A DNA stretch of 64,000 bases from an uncultured Pseudomonadales bacterium (GCA_938091935.1 CALKNV010000001.1:143152-207151), one strand, 5' to 3'. Positions 28,687 to 38,701 are shown, counted from the stretch's first letter. The notes: generated by a model from the letters alone, not told the origin. Numbers and translations are program-made.

Positions 28687-30894
28687 ATGGATGTATCCTA
28701 CATACTCGACTCATTAAATGAGCAACAACGGAATGCGGTAGCGAGCCCTGCCCAGAGTCTGCTTGTGCTGGCCGGCGCAGGCAGCGGCAAGACCCGGGTT
28801 CTTGTCCACCGAATCGCCTGGTTGCTCCAGGCCGAACATGTCTCACCTTTTTCGATCCTGGCGGTGACTTTCACCAACAAAGCAGCGCGGGAGATGAGGG
28901 GCAGAATCGAAGAACTCATGGGGCAGTCTTTCGGCGGCATGTGGGTCGGGACTTTTCATGGCCTGGCCCACCGTCTTCTGCGCAGCCACTGGCAGGAAGC
29001 CGATTTGCCTGAAGATTTTCATATCCTCGATGCGGATGACCAGCTGCGGCTGATCAAGAGGATTAACCGAACCCTTCAGATTGATGAAGAAAGATGGCCT
29101 GCCAAGCAGTGCCAATGGTACATCAACTCCCAAAAGGATGAGGGGCTTCGGGCTGGCAACATCGAACACTTCGATGATGACTACACCAAGACCATGCTCG
29201 ACATTTACAAGGCCTACGAAGAGGCCTGCGACCGCGGCGGCATGATCGATTTTGGCGAGATACTGCTGAGGGCGCACGAGCTGTGGCTAAAGAACCCGCA
29301 GATTTTGCAGCACTATCAACAACGCTTTCAGTACGTGTTGGTGGATGAATTTCAGGACACCAATACGATCCAGTATGCCTGGTTAAGAGTCCTGGCGGGA
29401 GCTGACAACCAGTTGATGGTAGTGGGTGATGATGACCAATCCATTTATGGCTGGCGCGGTGCGCGCATCGAAAACATTCAACAGTTTGGCAGCGATTTTC
29501 CTGACTCAGATATCGTGCGCCTCGAGCAAAACTACCGATCAACTTCCAACATTCTCAACGCAGCCAACAAGCTAATTGCCCATAACCAGGGCAGGCTCGG
29601 TAAAAACCTTTGGACCGACGGTGCCGAAGGCGAACTCATTAGTCTCTATGAAGCATTCAATGAGCAAGACGAAGCGCGCTTCATTGTGGATCGTTTGCAG
29701 GATTGGTTCAATGGCGGCAATCGACGCTCGGATGCAGCGATTCTCTATCGCTCGAACGCACAGTCCCGCGAACTGGAAGAAGCGTTGCTCAGAGTCGGTA
29801 TGCCTTATCGAATCTATGGCGGCCATCGTTTCTATGAGCGGCTTGAAATCAAGAATGCGCTGTCGTATCTGCGCCTGCTGGTGAATCGCCATGATGACAC
29901 CGCGGTAGAGCGAATAATCAACGTGCCAACGCGCGGTATCGGCGGTAAGACTATCGACACCATTCGCCAGGTCGCCAGGGAGCACAATTGCTCGCTGTGG
30001 CAGGCATGCGTCGAAGCAGTGAATCAAACCTTGCTGAGCTCACGCGCATCGAATGCTGTGCTGGCATTCCTGCAATTGATCGATGAGATGCAAAAGGCAT
30101 GTGAACCGCTGGAGCTGCATGAAAAAGCAGCTTATATCGTGGAACACAGCGGTCTGGTGCAGCATCATGAAAAAGAGGGGGGCGAGAAGGCGCGGGCACG
30201 AATCGAAAACCTTGAGGAGCTGATTACCGCTGCCAGCAGCTTCGATGACCCCGGAATGGACGAAGAAGAAATTGACGTCAGTGCCAGCTCCTTCCTTGCG
30301 GCCTTTCTCGATCAGGCTTCACTGGATGCCGGCGATACCCAGGCAGAGGAGAGTGAGGATGCGGTGCAGCTGATGACTTTACATTCAGCCAAGGGGCTGG
30401 AGTTTCAGCTGGTATTCCTGACAGGTCTGGAGGAGGGCTTGTTTCCTCACAAGATGTCGATGGATAACCTGGCCGGGCTGGAAGAAGAGCGGCGCCTTTG
30501 TTACGTGGGTATCACCCGCGCCAAGAATAAGCTTTATATGAGCTACGCCGAATCGCGTCGTATGCATGGCGATGTAAACCTTTGCCGCCCCTCTCGATTT
30601 ATTAAAGAAGTACCAACCGAGCTGGTCGAGGAAGTCCGCCTCAAGACCACCATAAACCGTGGCCACATGCCCAGCCGAGGCGGAGTCTCGCTGGGAAATA
30701 AATCTGCACATGGCGCAGAAGTTCCGGAGACACAGATCTCACTTGGCCAACGTGTTGCACACGGCAAATTCGGCGAAGGGGTCGTATTAAACTACGAAGG
30801 GCAGGGCAGTAATGCCAGGGTCCAGGTAAACTTCGATGCAGTAGGAAGCAAGTGGCTGGTCCTTTCTTATGCCAAACTTGAAGTTCTGGGCTGA
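28687..30894 (+). CDS. uvrD: DNA helicase II UvrD
   Basis: UvrD is the 3'-5' helicase of nucleotide excision and mismatch repair. I start at the ATG giving MDVSYILDSLNEQQRNAV, nearly the same as the E. coli N-terminus, for 735 residues. It has Walker A LAGAGSGKTRVLVHR, VDEFQDTN, GDDDQSIYGWRGA and the TLHSAKGLEFQLVF and YVGITRAKNKL motifs. The C-terminal tudor-like end LGQRVAHGKFGEGVVLN is present. I see no consensus LexA box upstream. Confidence 0.96.
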   Translation: MDVSYILDSLNEQQRNAVASPAQSLLVLAGAGSGKTRVLVHRIAWLLQAEHVSPFSILAVTFTNKAAREMRGRIEELMGQSFGGMWVGTFHGLAHRLLRSHWQEADLPEDFHILDADDQLRLIKRINRTLQIDEERWPAKQCQWYINSQKDEGLRAGNIEHFDDDYTKTMLDIYKAYEEACDRGGMIDFGEILLRAHELWLKNPQILQHYQQRFQYVLVDEFQDTNTIQYAWLRVLAGADNQLMVVGDDDQSIYGWRGARIENIQQFGSDFPDSDIVRLEQNYRSTSNILNAANKLIAHNQGRLGKNLWTDGAEGELISLYEAFNEQDEARFIVDRLQDWFNGGNRRSDAAILYRSNAQSRELEEALLRVGMPYRIYGGHRFYERLEIKNALSYLRLLVNRHDDTAVERIINVPTRGIGGKTIDTIRQVAREHNCSLWQACVEAVNQTLLSSRASNAVLAFLQLIDEMQKACEPLELHEKAAYIVEHSGLVQHHEKEGGEKARARIENLEELITAASSFDDPGMDEEEIDVSASSFLAAFLDQASLDAGDTQAEESEDAVQLMTLHSAKGLEFQLVFLTGLEEGLFPHKMSMDNLAGLEEERRLCYVGITRAKNKLYMSYAESRRMHGDVNLCRPSRFIKEVPTELVEEVRLKTTINRGHMPSRGGVSLGNKSAHGAEVPETQISLGQRVAHGKFGEGVVLNYEGQGSNARVQVNFDAVGSKWLVLSYAKLEVLG

Positions 30895-30927
30895 GCCTGG
30901 CAGCTACTAAATTAAAAACCCAAGAGT

Positions 30928-32076
30928 ATGCTCATGCTAACTAACTTGAACAAGTTTCTCTTCATCATCTTCGTTTCGCTCACGCTTGTTGCCTGCGGTG
31001 GTGAAAACGGCGGCGCCTCTCAGAATACTGACTCAGCAAACGGCTTTGCCGCATCCGTAGCAACCGCCGAGCAGGAAGTCTACGAGTGGAAGATGATTAC
31101 TTCCTGGCCAAAGAACCTGCCGGCACTTGGCACTTCTCCTGAATACTTCGCCGATATTGTGGAGACCATGAGCAACGGTCGCATGAAGATTCGGGTCTAT
31201 GGAGCAAACGAGCTGGTTGGCGGTTTGGAAGTGTTCGATGCGGTTTCGCAAGGCGTCGCCGAGATTGGGCATACCGGGGCATACTACTGGCAAGGAAAGA
31301 TACCTGGCACTCCTTTCTTTTCATCAATACCTTTTGGCATGACCAGCTATGAACAGGACGCCTGGTTGCGCTTCGGTGGCGGTAATGAGCTGTGGCGCGA
31401 GGTCTATGCCCCCTTCAATCTAATTCCTGTGCGTGGGGGTAACTCAGGCACCCAAATGTTCGGTTGGTTCAATAAGGAGATTAACTCCCTATCCGACTTG
31501 CAGGGACTGAAGATGCGCATCCCAAGCCTTGGTGGTGAAGTATTTCGACGTGCCGGCGGTGTGCCAGTAACCATGCAAGTAAGCGAGGTCTTCACCGCAC
31601 TGCAGACAGGTGCACTCGATGCGACCGAGTTTGTGAGCCCCTATAACGATTTAGCTGCTGGCTATCACACGGTAGCGGACTACTACTACTATCCAGGCTG
31701 GCATGAACCTGGCTCGACTCTGGAAACCCTGTTCAACAAAGAGCGCTTCGAAGCCCTGCCGGAGGACCTGCAGGCAATCTTGTTGGCTGGTGCTGAAGTA
31801 ATGAACCAGAACCTGTTAGATGAGTTGATGGCGAAGAATAACGAGGCCCTGAGAACCCTGGTTGAAGACCACGGTGTTGAAATGCGACGCCTACCCGATG
31901 ATGTGCTGGTCGAATTACGCCGTCTTTCAGATCAAGTGGTGCAGGAGCTCGCTGCATCAGATGAAACCACACGCCGGATCTATGAGTCCTGGAGCAGTTT
32001 CCGAAATGGCGTCATGAACTACAACAGGATCGCGGAAGAAGCACTTATCGAAGCCCGCAAACTGCCGCTAGACTAA
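30928..32076 (+). CDS. TRAP transporter substrate-binding lipoprotein (DctP/TakP-like)
   Basis: The periplasmic binding component of a TRAP transporter, with a lipoprotein signal (lipobox LVAC, Cys at about residue 23). The mature part has YEWKMITSWPKNLPALGTSPE, the family region YWQGKIPGTPFFSSIPFGM, and MQVSEVFTALQTGALDATEF. The form resembles TakP, which binds 2-oxo acids, but the ligand cannot be fixed here. Its membrane partners are on the opposite strand beyond a thioesterase gene. It follows uvrD by 33 bp. Confidence 0.9.
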   Translation: MLMLTNLNKFLFIIFVSLTLVACGGENGGASQNTDSANGFAASVATAEQEVYEWKMITSWPKNLPALGTSPEYFADIVETMSNGRMKIRVYGANELVGGLEVFDAVSQGVAEIGHTGAYYWQGKIPGTPFFSSIPFGMTSYEQDAWLRFGGGNELWREVYAPFNLIPVRGGNSGTQMFGWFNKEINSLSDLQGLKMRIPSLGGEVFRRAGGVPVTMQVSEVFTALQTGALDATEFVSPYNDLAAGYHTVADYYYYPGWHEPGSTLETLFNKERFEALPEDLQAILLAGAEVMNQNLLDELMAKNNEALRTLVEDHGVEMRRLPDDVLVELRRLSDQVVQELAASDETTRRIYESWSSFRNGVMNYNRIAEEALIEARKLPLD

Positions 32077-32098
32077 CGCCGACAGAAACCAATATAGA

Positions 32099-32488
32099 TC
32101 AGATCTCTGGTAGTGCTCTCGGCTTACCAGAGTCATCAATTGCAACGAACACGAATAGCCCGTCGGCTACCTTTATGCCGTCACTCTGATTAACACGCTG
32201 CCAGGTCCAAACGTCCACTGCAATATGCACAGAGGTGCGGCCTTTTTTTACCACCCGGCAATAGCAACTCACTGTCGCTCCAACCTTTACCGGCCGGAGA
32301 AAGGTGACGTTTTCAATGGCAACCGTTGCCGATCGGCCACCGGTGACCTGCTTACTGATGATGCCGGCAGCAAGGTCCATTTGCGACACTAACCAGCCGC
32401 CGAATATATCCCCATTGGCATTGGTATCTTTTGGCATTGCCAGGGTTTGCAAAGCCAACTCTCCCTGAATCTCTGGGTTTTCAGACAT
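32099..32488 (-). CDS. yciA: Acyl-CoA thioesterase, YciA family
   Basis: A 129-residue hotdog-fold thioesterase that hydrolyses acyl-CoA. It has LAMPKDTNANGDIFGGWLVSQMDLAAG, which includes the catalytic aspartate and the central helix, and ATVAIENVTFLRPVKVGATV, typical of YciA. It lies 27 bp after the TRAP DctM gene on the same strand, so it may be in that operon. Confidence 0.92.
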   Translation of the reverse strand: MSENPEIQGELALQTLAMPKDTNANGDIFGGWLVSQMDLAAGIISKQVTGGRSATVAIENVTFLRPVKVGATVSCYCRVVKKGRTSVHIAVDVWTWQRVNQSDGIKVADGLFVFVAIDDSGKPRALPEI

Positions 32489-32515
32489 GCTTCGAACCTG
32501 AATAGTGAAAACGAA

Positions 32516-33892
32516 TCATTGATTAAGCACTGACGGCAGCCAGGTTGCCAGGCCTGGCTGAAAGGCCAGCAAGATCAGCAACAGTAGCTGCAAGATAACG
32601 AAGGGGATTACGCCGCGATAAATATCGCCTGTTGCCACTTCGGCTGGCGCTACACTGCGTAAATAAAACAGCGAGAAACCGAACGGCGGGGTAAGAAAAG
32701 ACGTCTGCAAATTGATTGCAATCATCACACCCAGCCAGACTGGGTCCAGCCCCATTCCCAATAGCACCGGGCCAACAAGCGGCACCACCATGAAGGTGAT
32801 CTCAATAAAGTCCAGGATGAATCCCAGCAGAAAGATTACCAGCATGACTACCAGGGTTGCCCCCACCACTCCGCCCGGCATGACGGCAAACAGCTCTTCG
32901 ATTAACTCCTCACCGCCGAAGCCACGAAAAATAGACGAGAAAATTGTCGCGCCTACGAGGATCAGATAGACCATGGAAGTGATACGAGTGGTCTCAATGG
33001 CGACTTCATGCACCACAGACAGATTAAGCATGCGCCTGCTTGCCGCCAGCGCCATGGCGCCGAGAGCACCAACCGACGCCGCCTCCGTTGGAGTTGCGAT
33101 GCCCATCAGGATCGAACCTAATACTGCAACCATCAGGATGACCGGTGGAAACAGCCCTTTTAGAAGCGCCGTCAAAAGATGGCTCTCTTCGGCTCCACCC
33201 GTTTCAGCACCAGGCGCCAACTCTGGTTTCACCATGGCAACGAGAAACACATAAAGACCATAGGCGATCACCAGCAGTAAACCAGGAATAATGGCCCCGG
33301 CGAACAGGTCGCCGATAGAAACAAAGTCCGGTGCGAACACGCCGGCATTCAGCTGTGATTGCTGATAGGCATTGGAGATTACCTCCCCGAGCAGCACGAG
33401 GCAGATAGATGGCGGGATGATTTGCCCCAGGGTTCCAGTGGCGCAAAGGGTGCCGCAAGCAAGTGCCGGCTGGTAGCCCGCTCGCAGCATTGATGGCAAG
33501 GACAGAATGCCCATGGTAACAACGGTGGCACCGACTATGCCGGTACTGGCCGCCAGCAACATGCCTACCAGGATAACCGAAATACCAAGCCCTCCGGGCA
33601 GCCTCCGGAAAACCACTTCCATGTTCTTAAGCAAGTCTTCGGCGATGCGAGATTTCTCCAGCATCGAGCCCATGAACACAAATAATGGCACAGCAAACAG
33701 ATTCTGATTAACCAGAATGCCATAGATGCGGTTGGGGATCAGCGAGATAAATGCGAGATCAAACACACCAGCAATTTCGCCGATTCCGGCAAATAAAAGT
33801 GAGACTCCTGCCAGGGTGAGCGCCACGGGATAGCCTGCCATCAGAAACAGACACACGACAAGGAACAGGATTAACGGCAAGTACTCTGCCAA
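32516..33892 (-). CDS. dctM: TRAP transporter large permease subunit (DctM family)
   Basis: The large membrane subunit of a TRAP transporter, an Na+-driven importer of organic acids. The 458-residue protein has a dozen hydrophobic segments, the conserved ATGTLGQIIPPSICLVLLGE, PTEAASVGALGA and the NLQTSFLTPPFGFSLFYLRS C-terminal motif. The ATG lies 2 bp after the dctQ stop. Confidence 0.93.
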   Translation of the reverse strand: MAEYLPLILFLVVCLFLMAGYPVALTLAGVSLLFAGIGEIAGVFDLAFISLIPNRIYGILVNQNLFAVPLFVFMGSMLEKSRIAEDLLKNMEVVFRRLPGGLGISVILVGMLLAASTGIVGATVVTMGILSLPSMLRAGYQPALACGTLCATGTLGQIIPPSICLVLLGEVISNAYQQSQLNAGVFAPDFVSIGDLFAGAIIPGLLLVIAYGLYVFLVAMVKPELAPGAETGGAEESHLLTALLKGLFPPVILMVAVLGSILMGIATPTEAASVGALGAMALAASRRMLNLSVVHEVAIETTRITSMVYLILVGATIFSSIFRGFGGEELIEELFAVMPGGVVGATLVVMLVIFLLGFILDFIEITFMVVPLVGPVLLGMGLDPVWLGVMIAINLQTSFLTPPFGFSLFYLRSVAPAEVATGDIYRGVIPFVILQLLLLILLAFQPGLATWLPSVLNQ

Positions 33893-33894
33893 AC

Positions 33895-34431
33895 TTAATC
33901 TGCTCCGGGAGAATTATTGGCGTCATCGGCCGCTGCTGTACCAAGGATTTGCTGCAACGACTTCATCGCCTCTGCTATGCCCTGAATAATTAACAGCAGG
34001 GGAAGCGCTAGCAGGGATGCTTTAAGCAAATAAACATAAGGCAGTCCGCTAGACTCAGCGGACCCTTCCCGAATGCGCCAGGAAACCGCAACATAGTCCC
34101 AGCTTGCCCAAATGATGAAACCTGCTGTCAGAGTCAAAAAGATGCCTGTGCCCAGCAGGTCGATCAGTCCACGGGCCCTTGGCGAAAGCCGGTTATAAAA
34201 TACATCAACCCTGACATGACCCTGTTGCTTGAGAGTATAGGCAGCACCGAAAGTGAAAATCAGCGCATTGAGATACATGACGGACTCTTGCAGGGCGATG
34301 GAGCCGATCTGGAAGGCATAGCGCAAGACCACAATCAGGCCCATGACCAAAACCATGGCCAGAGCCAGCCAGGAGATCCACCGTCCCAGGCTTTCATTTA
34401 GTGTATCTATTAGTCTTATCAGGTTTTTCAT
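33895..34431 (-). CDS. dctQ: TRAP transporter small permease subunit (DctQ family)
   Basis: The small, four-helix subunit that pairs with DctM. I start at MKNLIRLIDTLNESLGRWIS (178 aa); the ORF track adds ten residues. Segments lie at about 16-38, 52-70, 92-115 and 135-155, with QESVMYLNALIFTFGAAYTLKQQGHVRVDVFY typical of DctQ. A 178-residue length is usual. Confidence 0.9.
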   Translation of the reverse strand: MKNLIRLIDTLNESLGRWISWLALAMVLVMGLIVVLRYAFQIGSIALQESVMYLNALIFTFGAAYTLKQQGHVRVDVFYNRLSPRARGLIDLLGTGIFLTLTAGFIIWASWDYVAVSWRIREGSAESSGLPYVYLLKASLLALPLLLIIQGIAEAMKSLQQILGTAAADDANNSPGAD

Positions 34432-34477
34432 AACGCACTCGAAGCCGCGATATGATGCCACAAACCCAGGGATAAAC

Positions 34478-34843
34478 TTACATAAATGAGACGCGAAGGA
34501 GTTGGTAGCTAAGCACTAGCAAGGCCAGACTTAGCAGCAAAAAAGCGGCGCCAACTGCCCACATGCCTCCGCGGCGTATCCGCAGGGACAGGCGCTGGTG
34601 CCAGCTTTTGCCAGTAACCACCGGCGGCGGCACATGCAGAAACAGTTGGCTCAGGCTGTATAGAACAAGAAACCAGAGACATCCCATAAAGGAGAAAAGT
34701 AGCCATGAGTCATCGGCTACCCATGGGTTTTCCACCAGGCTAAGCACAACGCCCGCACCACAAAAACCCGCGAGGATAAGTAATAAACCCTGAATCCGAC
34801 TTAAAACCTTAGCAATTCTCTGCAGTCGCTCTATCATAGGCAC
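34478..34843 (-). CDS. Small membrane protein of unknown function
   Basis: A 121-residue protein with three hydrophobic segments (about residues 14-36, 46-68 and 91-116) and a basic loop, HQRLSLRIRRGG, between the second and third. I do not recognise a family. It is upstream of dctQ by 46 bp on the same strand and may belong to that transcript, or it may be independent. Confidence 0.65.
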   Translation of the reverse strand: MPMIERLQRIAKVLSRIQGLLLILAGFCGAGVVLSLVENPWVADDSWLLFSFMGCLWFLVLYSLSQLFLHVPPPVVTGKSWHQRLSLRIRRGGMWAVGAAFLLLSLALLVLSYQLLRVSFM

Positions 34844-34920
34844 CCATCATAAATGCTGAGCCTGGGGTCTGCCTACTGCAGGCTAATTTATTAACAATCC
34901 CACATGTTTGATGTCTAGTT

Positions 34921-35421
34921 ATGGATGACACCGCCAAGAAACTTGAACTGCCTTTCATGGCTGGCCTCAACCCCATGGGCGAGCCGGTTTTCGAAAGCCT
35001 GCAGGCTGAATTGCTGGATGAGCAAAGCAATCGCGTCCGCCTGCTAAAGTCCCCACTACTCTCCAGAAGCCTGGCAGCCGGTGACATCCTGCGAATTATC
35101 AATCCCAATACCGCAGAATACGAGATGGAACGCCGCAGCGGTAATCTGTCTGTGCGCGTGTTTCGTAAGTTCAGACTGAACGAATTGGAAGAGTATCTCA
35201 CCTCCGCGATCGAGAAGCTGGGCGGCTCGCTGGATTTTGATTCTGAGCGCGCTCTGGTCTACAGCCTTCATGTCTCGCTCGGGTTTGGCAGGATTGAAGA
35301 ATTGCTCAATAACGCCTGTGAGAAGTACCCGGATTCGGTTTGGTACTATGGCAATGTCTACGATCCTAAAGATGGAACGACGCCTCTTAATTGGTGGCAT
35401 GAATTTGAAAATCAGGAATAA
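34921..35421 (+). CDS. Hypothetical protein, DUF4265-like
   Basis: A soluble 166-residue protein. The N-terminal part (PFMAGLNPMGEPVFESLQAELLDEQSNRVRLLKSPLLSR, then LAAGDILRI) resembles the DUF4265 pattern of a value-plus-gating sequence. The C-terminal part has LNELEEYLTSAIEKLGGSLD and a WYYGNVYDPKDGTTPLNWW ending. No catalytic motif is evident. It lies 5 bp before yaaA and is likely co-transcribed. Confidence 0.65.
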   Translation: MDDTAKKLELPFMAGLNPMGEPVFESLQAELLDEQSNRVRLLKSPLLSRSLAAGDILRIINPNTAEYEMERRSGNLSVRVFRKFRLNELEEYLTSAIEKLGGSLDFDSERALVYSLHVSLGFGRIEELLNNACEKYPDSVWYYGNVYDPKDGTTPLNWWHEFENQE

Positions 35422-35426
35422 GCTTT

Positions 35427-36203
35427 ATGTTAATGGTGGTCTCCCCCGCAAAATCTTTGGACTTTGAAACCCGGCCAGCGACAAAGAGGTTTTCGCAACC
35501 AGAGTTTCTCGAGGAATCCAATGCACTAGTAAAAGATTTGAGAAAGCTTGAGCCTGATGATCTGTCGGAGCTGATGAACATCAGCCCTTCGCTTGCGGAA
35601 GAAAACCACCACCGCTTTGCCAACTGGCATACGCCATTCGATCTAAAGAACTCTAAGCAGGCGATTTTTGCCTTCAAGGGCGATGTCTATCTTGGCCTGC
35701 AGGCTGAAGACTTCGGTACGGCTGATCTGAATTTTGCACAGAAGCACCTGCGTATTCTTTCGGGTTTATACGGGGTATTACGCCCGCTCGACCTGATGCA
35801 GCCTTATCGTCTGGAAATGGGCAGGAAATTTGGTGTTAACGGCGCGAAAAACCTGTATGAATTCTGGGGAGCAAAACTAACCGACCAACTCAATGCTGAC
35901 TTCAAATCCCAGTCCTCCAAAAAGAATGTGCTGATAAACCTGGCTTCGAATGAGTATTTCAATTCAATACAGACGCAGGGGCTAGACGCCGAGATCATCA
36001 CTCCGGTCTTCAAAGACTGGTCCAACGGCAAATACCGCATATTGAGCTTCTTCGCCAAGAAGGCGCGAGGACAAATGGCAGCCCACATTATTAAAAATCG
36101 CCTGAAGTCCCCTGCCAGGCTGAAAGACTTTGCAGTCGACGGCTATCGCTATGACCCGGAAGAATCCAGCGACAGCAAACTGGTGTTTAAACGCAAACAA
36201 TAG
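35427..36203 (+). CDS. yaaA: Peroxide stress protein YaaA
   Basis: YaaA limits free iron and oxidative DNA damage under peroxide stress in E. coli. The 258-residue protein starts MLMVVSPAKSLDFE. It has FKGDVYLGLQAEDF, LSGLYGVLRPLDLMQPYRLEMG and LINLASNEYF, all diagnostic. It follows the DUF4265-like gene closely and precedes a DUF938 methyltransferase. Confidence 0.95.
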   Translation: MLMVVSPAKSLDFETRPATKRFSQPEFLEESNALVKDLRKLEPDDLSELMNISPSLAEENHHRFANWHTPFDLKNSKQAIFAFKGDVYLGLQAEDFGTADLNFAQKHLRILSGLYGVLRPLDLMQPYRLEMGRKFGVNGAKNLYEFWGAKLTDQLNADFKSQSSKKNVLINLASNEYFNSIQTQGLDAEIITPVFKDWSNGKYRILSFFAKKARGQMAAHIIKNRLKSPARLKDFAVDGYRYDPEESSDSKLVFKRKQ

Positions 36204-36218
36204 TGCCCGAATAGACCC

Positions 36219-36818
36219 ATGGATACGGAATTGCCGTTCAGCCAGGCCAGCGAAAACAACAAGCTGCCCATTCTGGAAGTGCTGAAATCACACCTCGATA
36301 ATACTGGCTCCGTTCTGGAGATTGGTGGCGGCACCGGCCAGCACGCTGTGTTCTTTGCCAACATCTTCCCGAAATTGGTTTGGCACTCTTCAGACTTACC
36401 GGCTAACGTCGATTCACTGGCACTCAGGATTGAGCGCGCGGCATTGCCCAATCTGCCTCATCCATTCCCTCTGGATGTGAACAGCAGACCATGGCAATGC
36501 GAAAAGTTCGATGCCGCATTCACAGCCAACAGTCTGCATATTATGTCTGCCGATTCGGTCATCCAGTTTTTTGCGGAAATTACCAATCACCTTAATAGTC
36601 GGGGCAAACTTTGTGTCTATGGTCCATTCAAATACGCCGGTGAGTTCACTACCCCCAGCAACGCAGATTTCGACATCTGGTTGAAGCAACGGGACCCCCT
36701 AAGCGGTGTAAGGGATTTCGAATGGGTAAACAAGCTGGCGCTTTCGGCCGGTCTCGAGTTGCTCGAAGACAACAGTATGCCTGCCAACAACCAGCTTCTA
36801 GTGTGGTCCAAGCGGTAA
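36219..36818 (+). CDS. DUF938 family SAM-dependent methyltransferase-like protein
   Basis: A 199-residue class I methyltransferase fold of the DUF938 family. It starts with LPFSQASENNKLPILEVLKSHL, has the SAM motif VLEIGGGTGQHAVFFA and continues with FTANSLHIMS. It ends with the YGPFKYAGEFTTPSNADFDIWLK segment. The substrate is unknown. It is co-directional with yaaA, 15 bp away. Confidence 0.9.
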   Translation: MDTELPFSQASENNKLPILEVLKSHLDNTGSVLEIGGGTGQHAVFFANIFPKLVWHSSDLPANVDSLALRIERAALPNLPHPFPLDVNSRPWQCEKFDAAFTANSLHIMSADSVIQFFAEITNHLNSRGKLCVYGPFKYAGEFTTPSNADFDIWLKQRDPLSGVRDFEWVNKLALSAGLELLEDNSMPANNQLLVWSKR

Positions 36819-36862
36819 TAACGCTCGAGCTCAGTCAGGGCATCTTCTTCTGGCTTGTAGAA

Positions 36863-38512
36863 TCACAGGGTACTGCCCTCGAGCTCGATCATGGTACTGG
36901 GTTTGTAGCCGATGCGATGGGCAATAGCGATTAGACGCTGGTCTGCTACCAATGGAACAGGGCCGGTATAAACCGACCAGGTGCTAGAGAGCTCTTCATC
37001 GGCTGCCAAAATCTGGTAACCAATGTTCGCCCCCTCGGTCGTGCTGGCCAACACAACCCTGCCATATTGCCGCGTAGCAGTCGGGCTGCTGGTCACCGGC
37101 TGCTCCATGCCGGGCCATATCTCCCTGATTAAATCAGGTTCCGGCATCATGCCCTTATCATCAAAACCAGACAGCCAATTGTCGAGCTCCGCACTAAGCT
37201 CTGAGAGTTTTTCCGCATAAGCCGGGTCGGCGGCGAGGTTTACCAGCTCATGTGGGTCAGATTCCGTATCAAACAGTTCCTGCTCTGGCTTAACCGGTCG
37301 AAACCACTGCGCCTGCGCTTCGTTTAGCTGGCCCAGATCCCGCAGGCGCAGCAACTCTTGCATGATAGGCATCTGTTCTCTGTAGGTCAGCGGCAAATAG
37401 TAGCCCTGTTCCGGATTGTAATTACGCAGGTATTTAAAGCGCGCGTCTCGCACTGCCCGGATAGTGTCGTATTGGCGGTCAAAGCGATCGGCGGCGGCAT
37501 GTATGTATTGTCTCTCTTCATTGGATTGAAACTCGCCTACAAATGCTCGGCCATCGACGTACTCTGGCGGCTCTATGCCAGCCAGGGAAAGCGCAGTTGA
37601 CTTGAAATCAACGAAGCTGATCAGCTGCTCGTCGATCTCCCCAGCTCGCCAGCCATCTGGATACCGAATGATCATAGGCACCTGGAGGCCGGCATCATAG
37701 AGCAGCCGTTTCTGCCTGGGCAGTGGACCGCCATGATCGGTGTACCAGAAAATGACCGTGCTCTCTAACAGTCCATCGGCCTCGAGCTCATCAAGAATCC
37801 GCCCAACTTGCTCATCCATCGCGATGATATTGGAATATACCTGCCGGATATCCTGGCGAGCGATTTCAGTGTCTGGCAGGTAGGGCGGAACCGGCACCTC
37901 TAGATCTTCTGGTACGCGCAGCGGGTTTTCCGCCTGCGCCCACACCTGGCTCTCGTGAGTTATGCCAAAATTAAATATGGAAAAAAAAGGTTGACCTGGC
38001 GCTCTGCCGCGCCAATGAGCCTGGTTGCTGCTTTCGTCCCAGGCGGTTATGGCCTTCCGAAACTGATAGTCTTCCTTGGCATTGTTGCTGGTGTAGTAGC
38101 CTGCTTCCCGAAAGTATTGGCTATGCATCTTTACATAAGGTGGCGGTACTGCCTCATAGGCGATCAGCCCTTCCACTCCAAAACCTGAGACATTAGTCGT
38201 ACGCATGTGTTGTGCGCCGATACGATTCTGGTACATGCCGGTGGCGATTGCAGCTCGGCTAGGTGCACAAACCCCTGAGGTCGAGAAGACCCTGGTATAG
38301 CGAACCCCCTCAGCGGCGAGGCGGTCGAGGTTTGGGGTGGCGACAGTATCGTCACCGAACGGGGGGATGATCGGACTGAGATCTTCGGCAACCAGCCACA
38401 GGATGTTCGGTTTAGCTGGCAGGCTTGGCTGATCAATGACCTGCGTCCCTGCTTCCTGACATCCCGCCAGGGCTGTAGCAAAGAGCAGAATGAAGGTTTT
38501 GAAAGCGTACAT
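36863..38512 (-). CDS. Sulfatase lipoprotein, heparan N-sulfatase-like
   Basis: A type I sulfatase family protein. The start at 38512 (MYAFKTFILLFATALAGC) gives a lipoprotein signal with lipobox LAGC, so it is probably anchored in an outer or inner membrane facing the periplasm. The ORF track adds 12 residues. The sulfatase site CAPSRAAIATG has the cysteine that would be made into formylglycine. NILWLVAEDLSP carries the metal aspartate, and WYTDHGGPLPRQKR is the later metal/active-site motif. The overall form resembles N-sulfoglucosamine sulfohydrolases of polysaccharide users. No other sulfatase genes are adjacent. Confidence 0.88.
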   Translation of the reverse strand: MYAFKTFILLFATALAGCQEAGTQVIDQPSLPAKPNILWLVAEDLSPIIPPFGDDTVATPNLDRLAAEGVRYTRVFSTSGVCAPSRAAIATGMYQNRIGAQHMRTTNVSGFGVEGLIAYEAVPPPYVKMHSQYFREAGYYTSNNAKEDYQFRKAITAWDESSNQAHWRGRAPGQPFFSIFNFGITHESQVWAQAENPLRVPEDLEVPVPPYLPDTEIARQDIRQVYSNIIAMDEQVGRILDELEADGLLESTVIFWYTDHGGPLPRQKRLLYDAGLQVPMIIRYPDGWRAGEIDEQLISFVDFKSTALSLAGIEPPEYVDGRAFVGEFQSNEERQYIHAAADRFDRQYDTIRAVRDARFKYLRNYNPEQGYYLPLTYREQMPIMQELLRLRDLGQLNEAQAQWFRPVKPEQELFDTESDPHELVNLAADPAYAEKLSELSAELDNWLSGFDDKGMMPEPDLIREIWPGMEQPVTSSPTATRQYGRVVLASTTEGANIGYQILAADEELSSTWSVYTGPVPLVADQRLIAIAHRIGYKPSTMIELEGSTL

Positions 38513-38701
38513 CTTAATTATAATTTTCCAGGAACAATCTGGGCTCAAAAAACTCTCGTTCAGTCTGACACAGGGGGCCCGCTGATCACAATAACAACTC
38601 TAGGGCATTGCTGGCTAATCGCTTACATTCGCCGGTTTTCTGGGATATTCTTTTAGCCGTTCTTCTAGTCTTAATACAGTAAATCCGAAAAGAGCAAAGC
38701 C

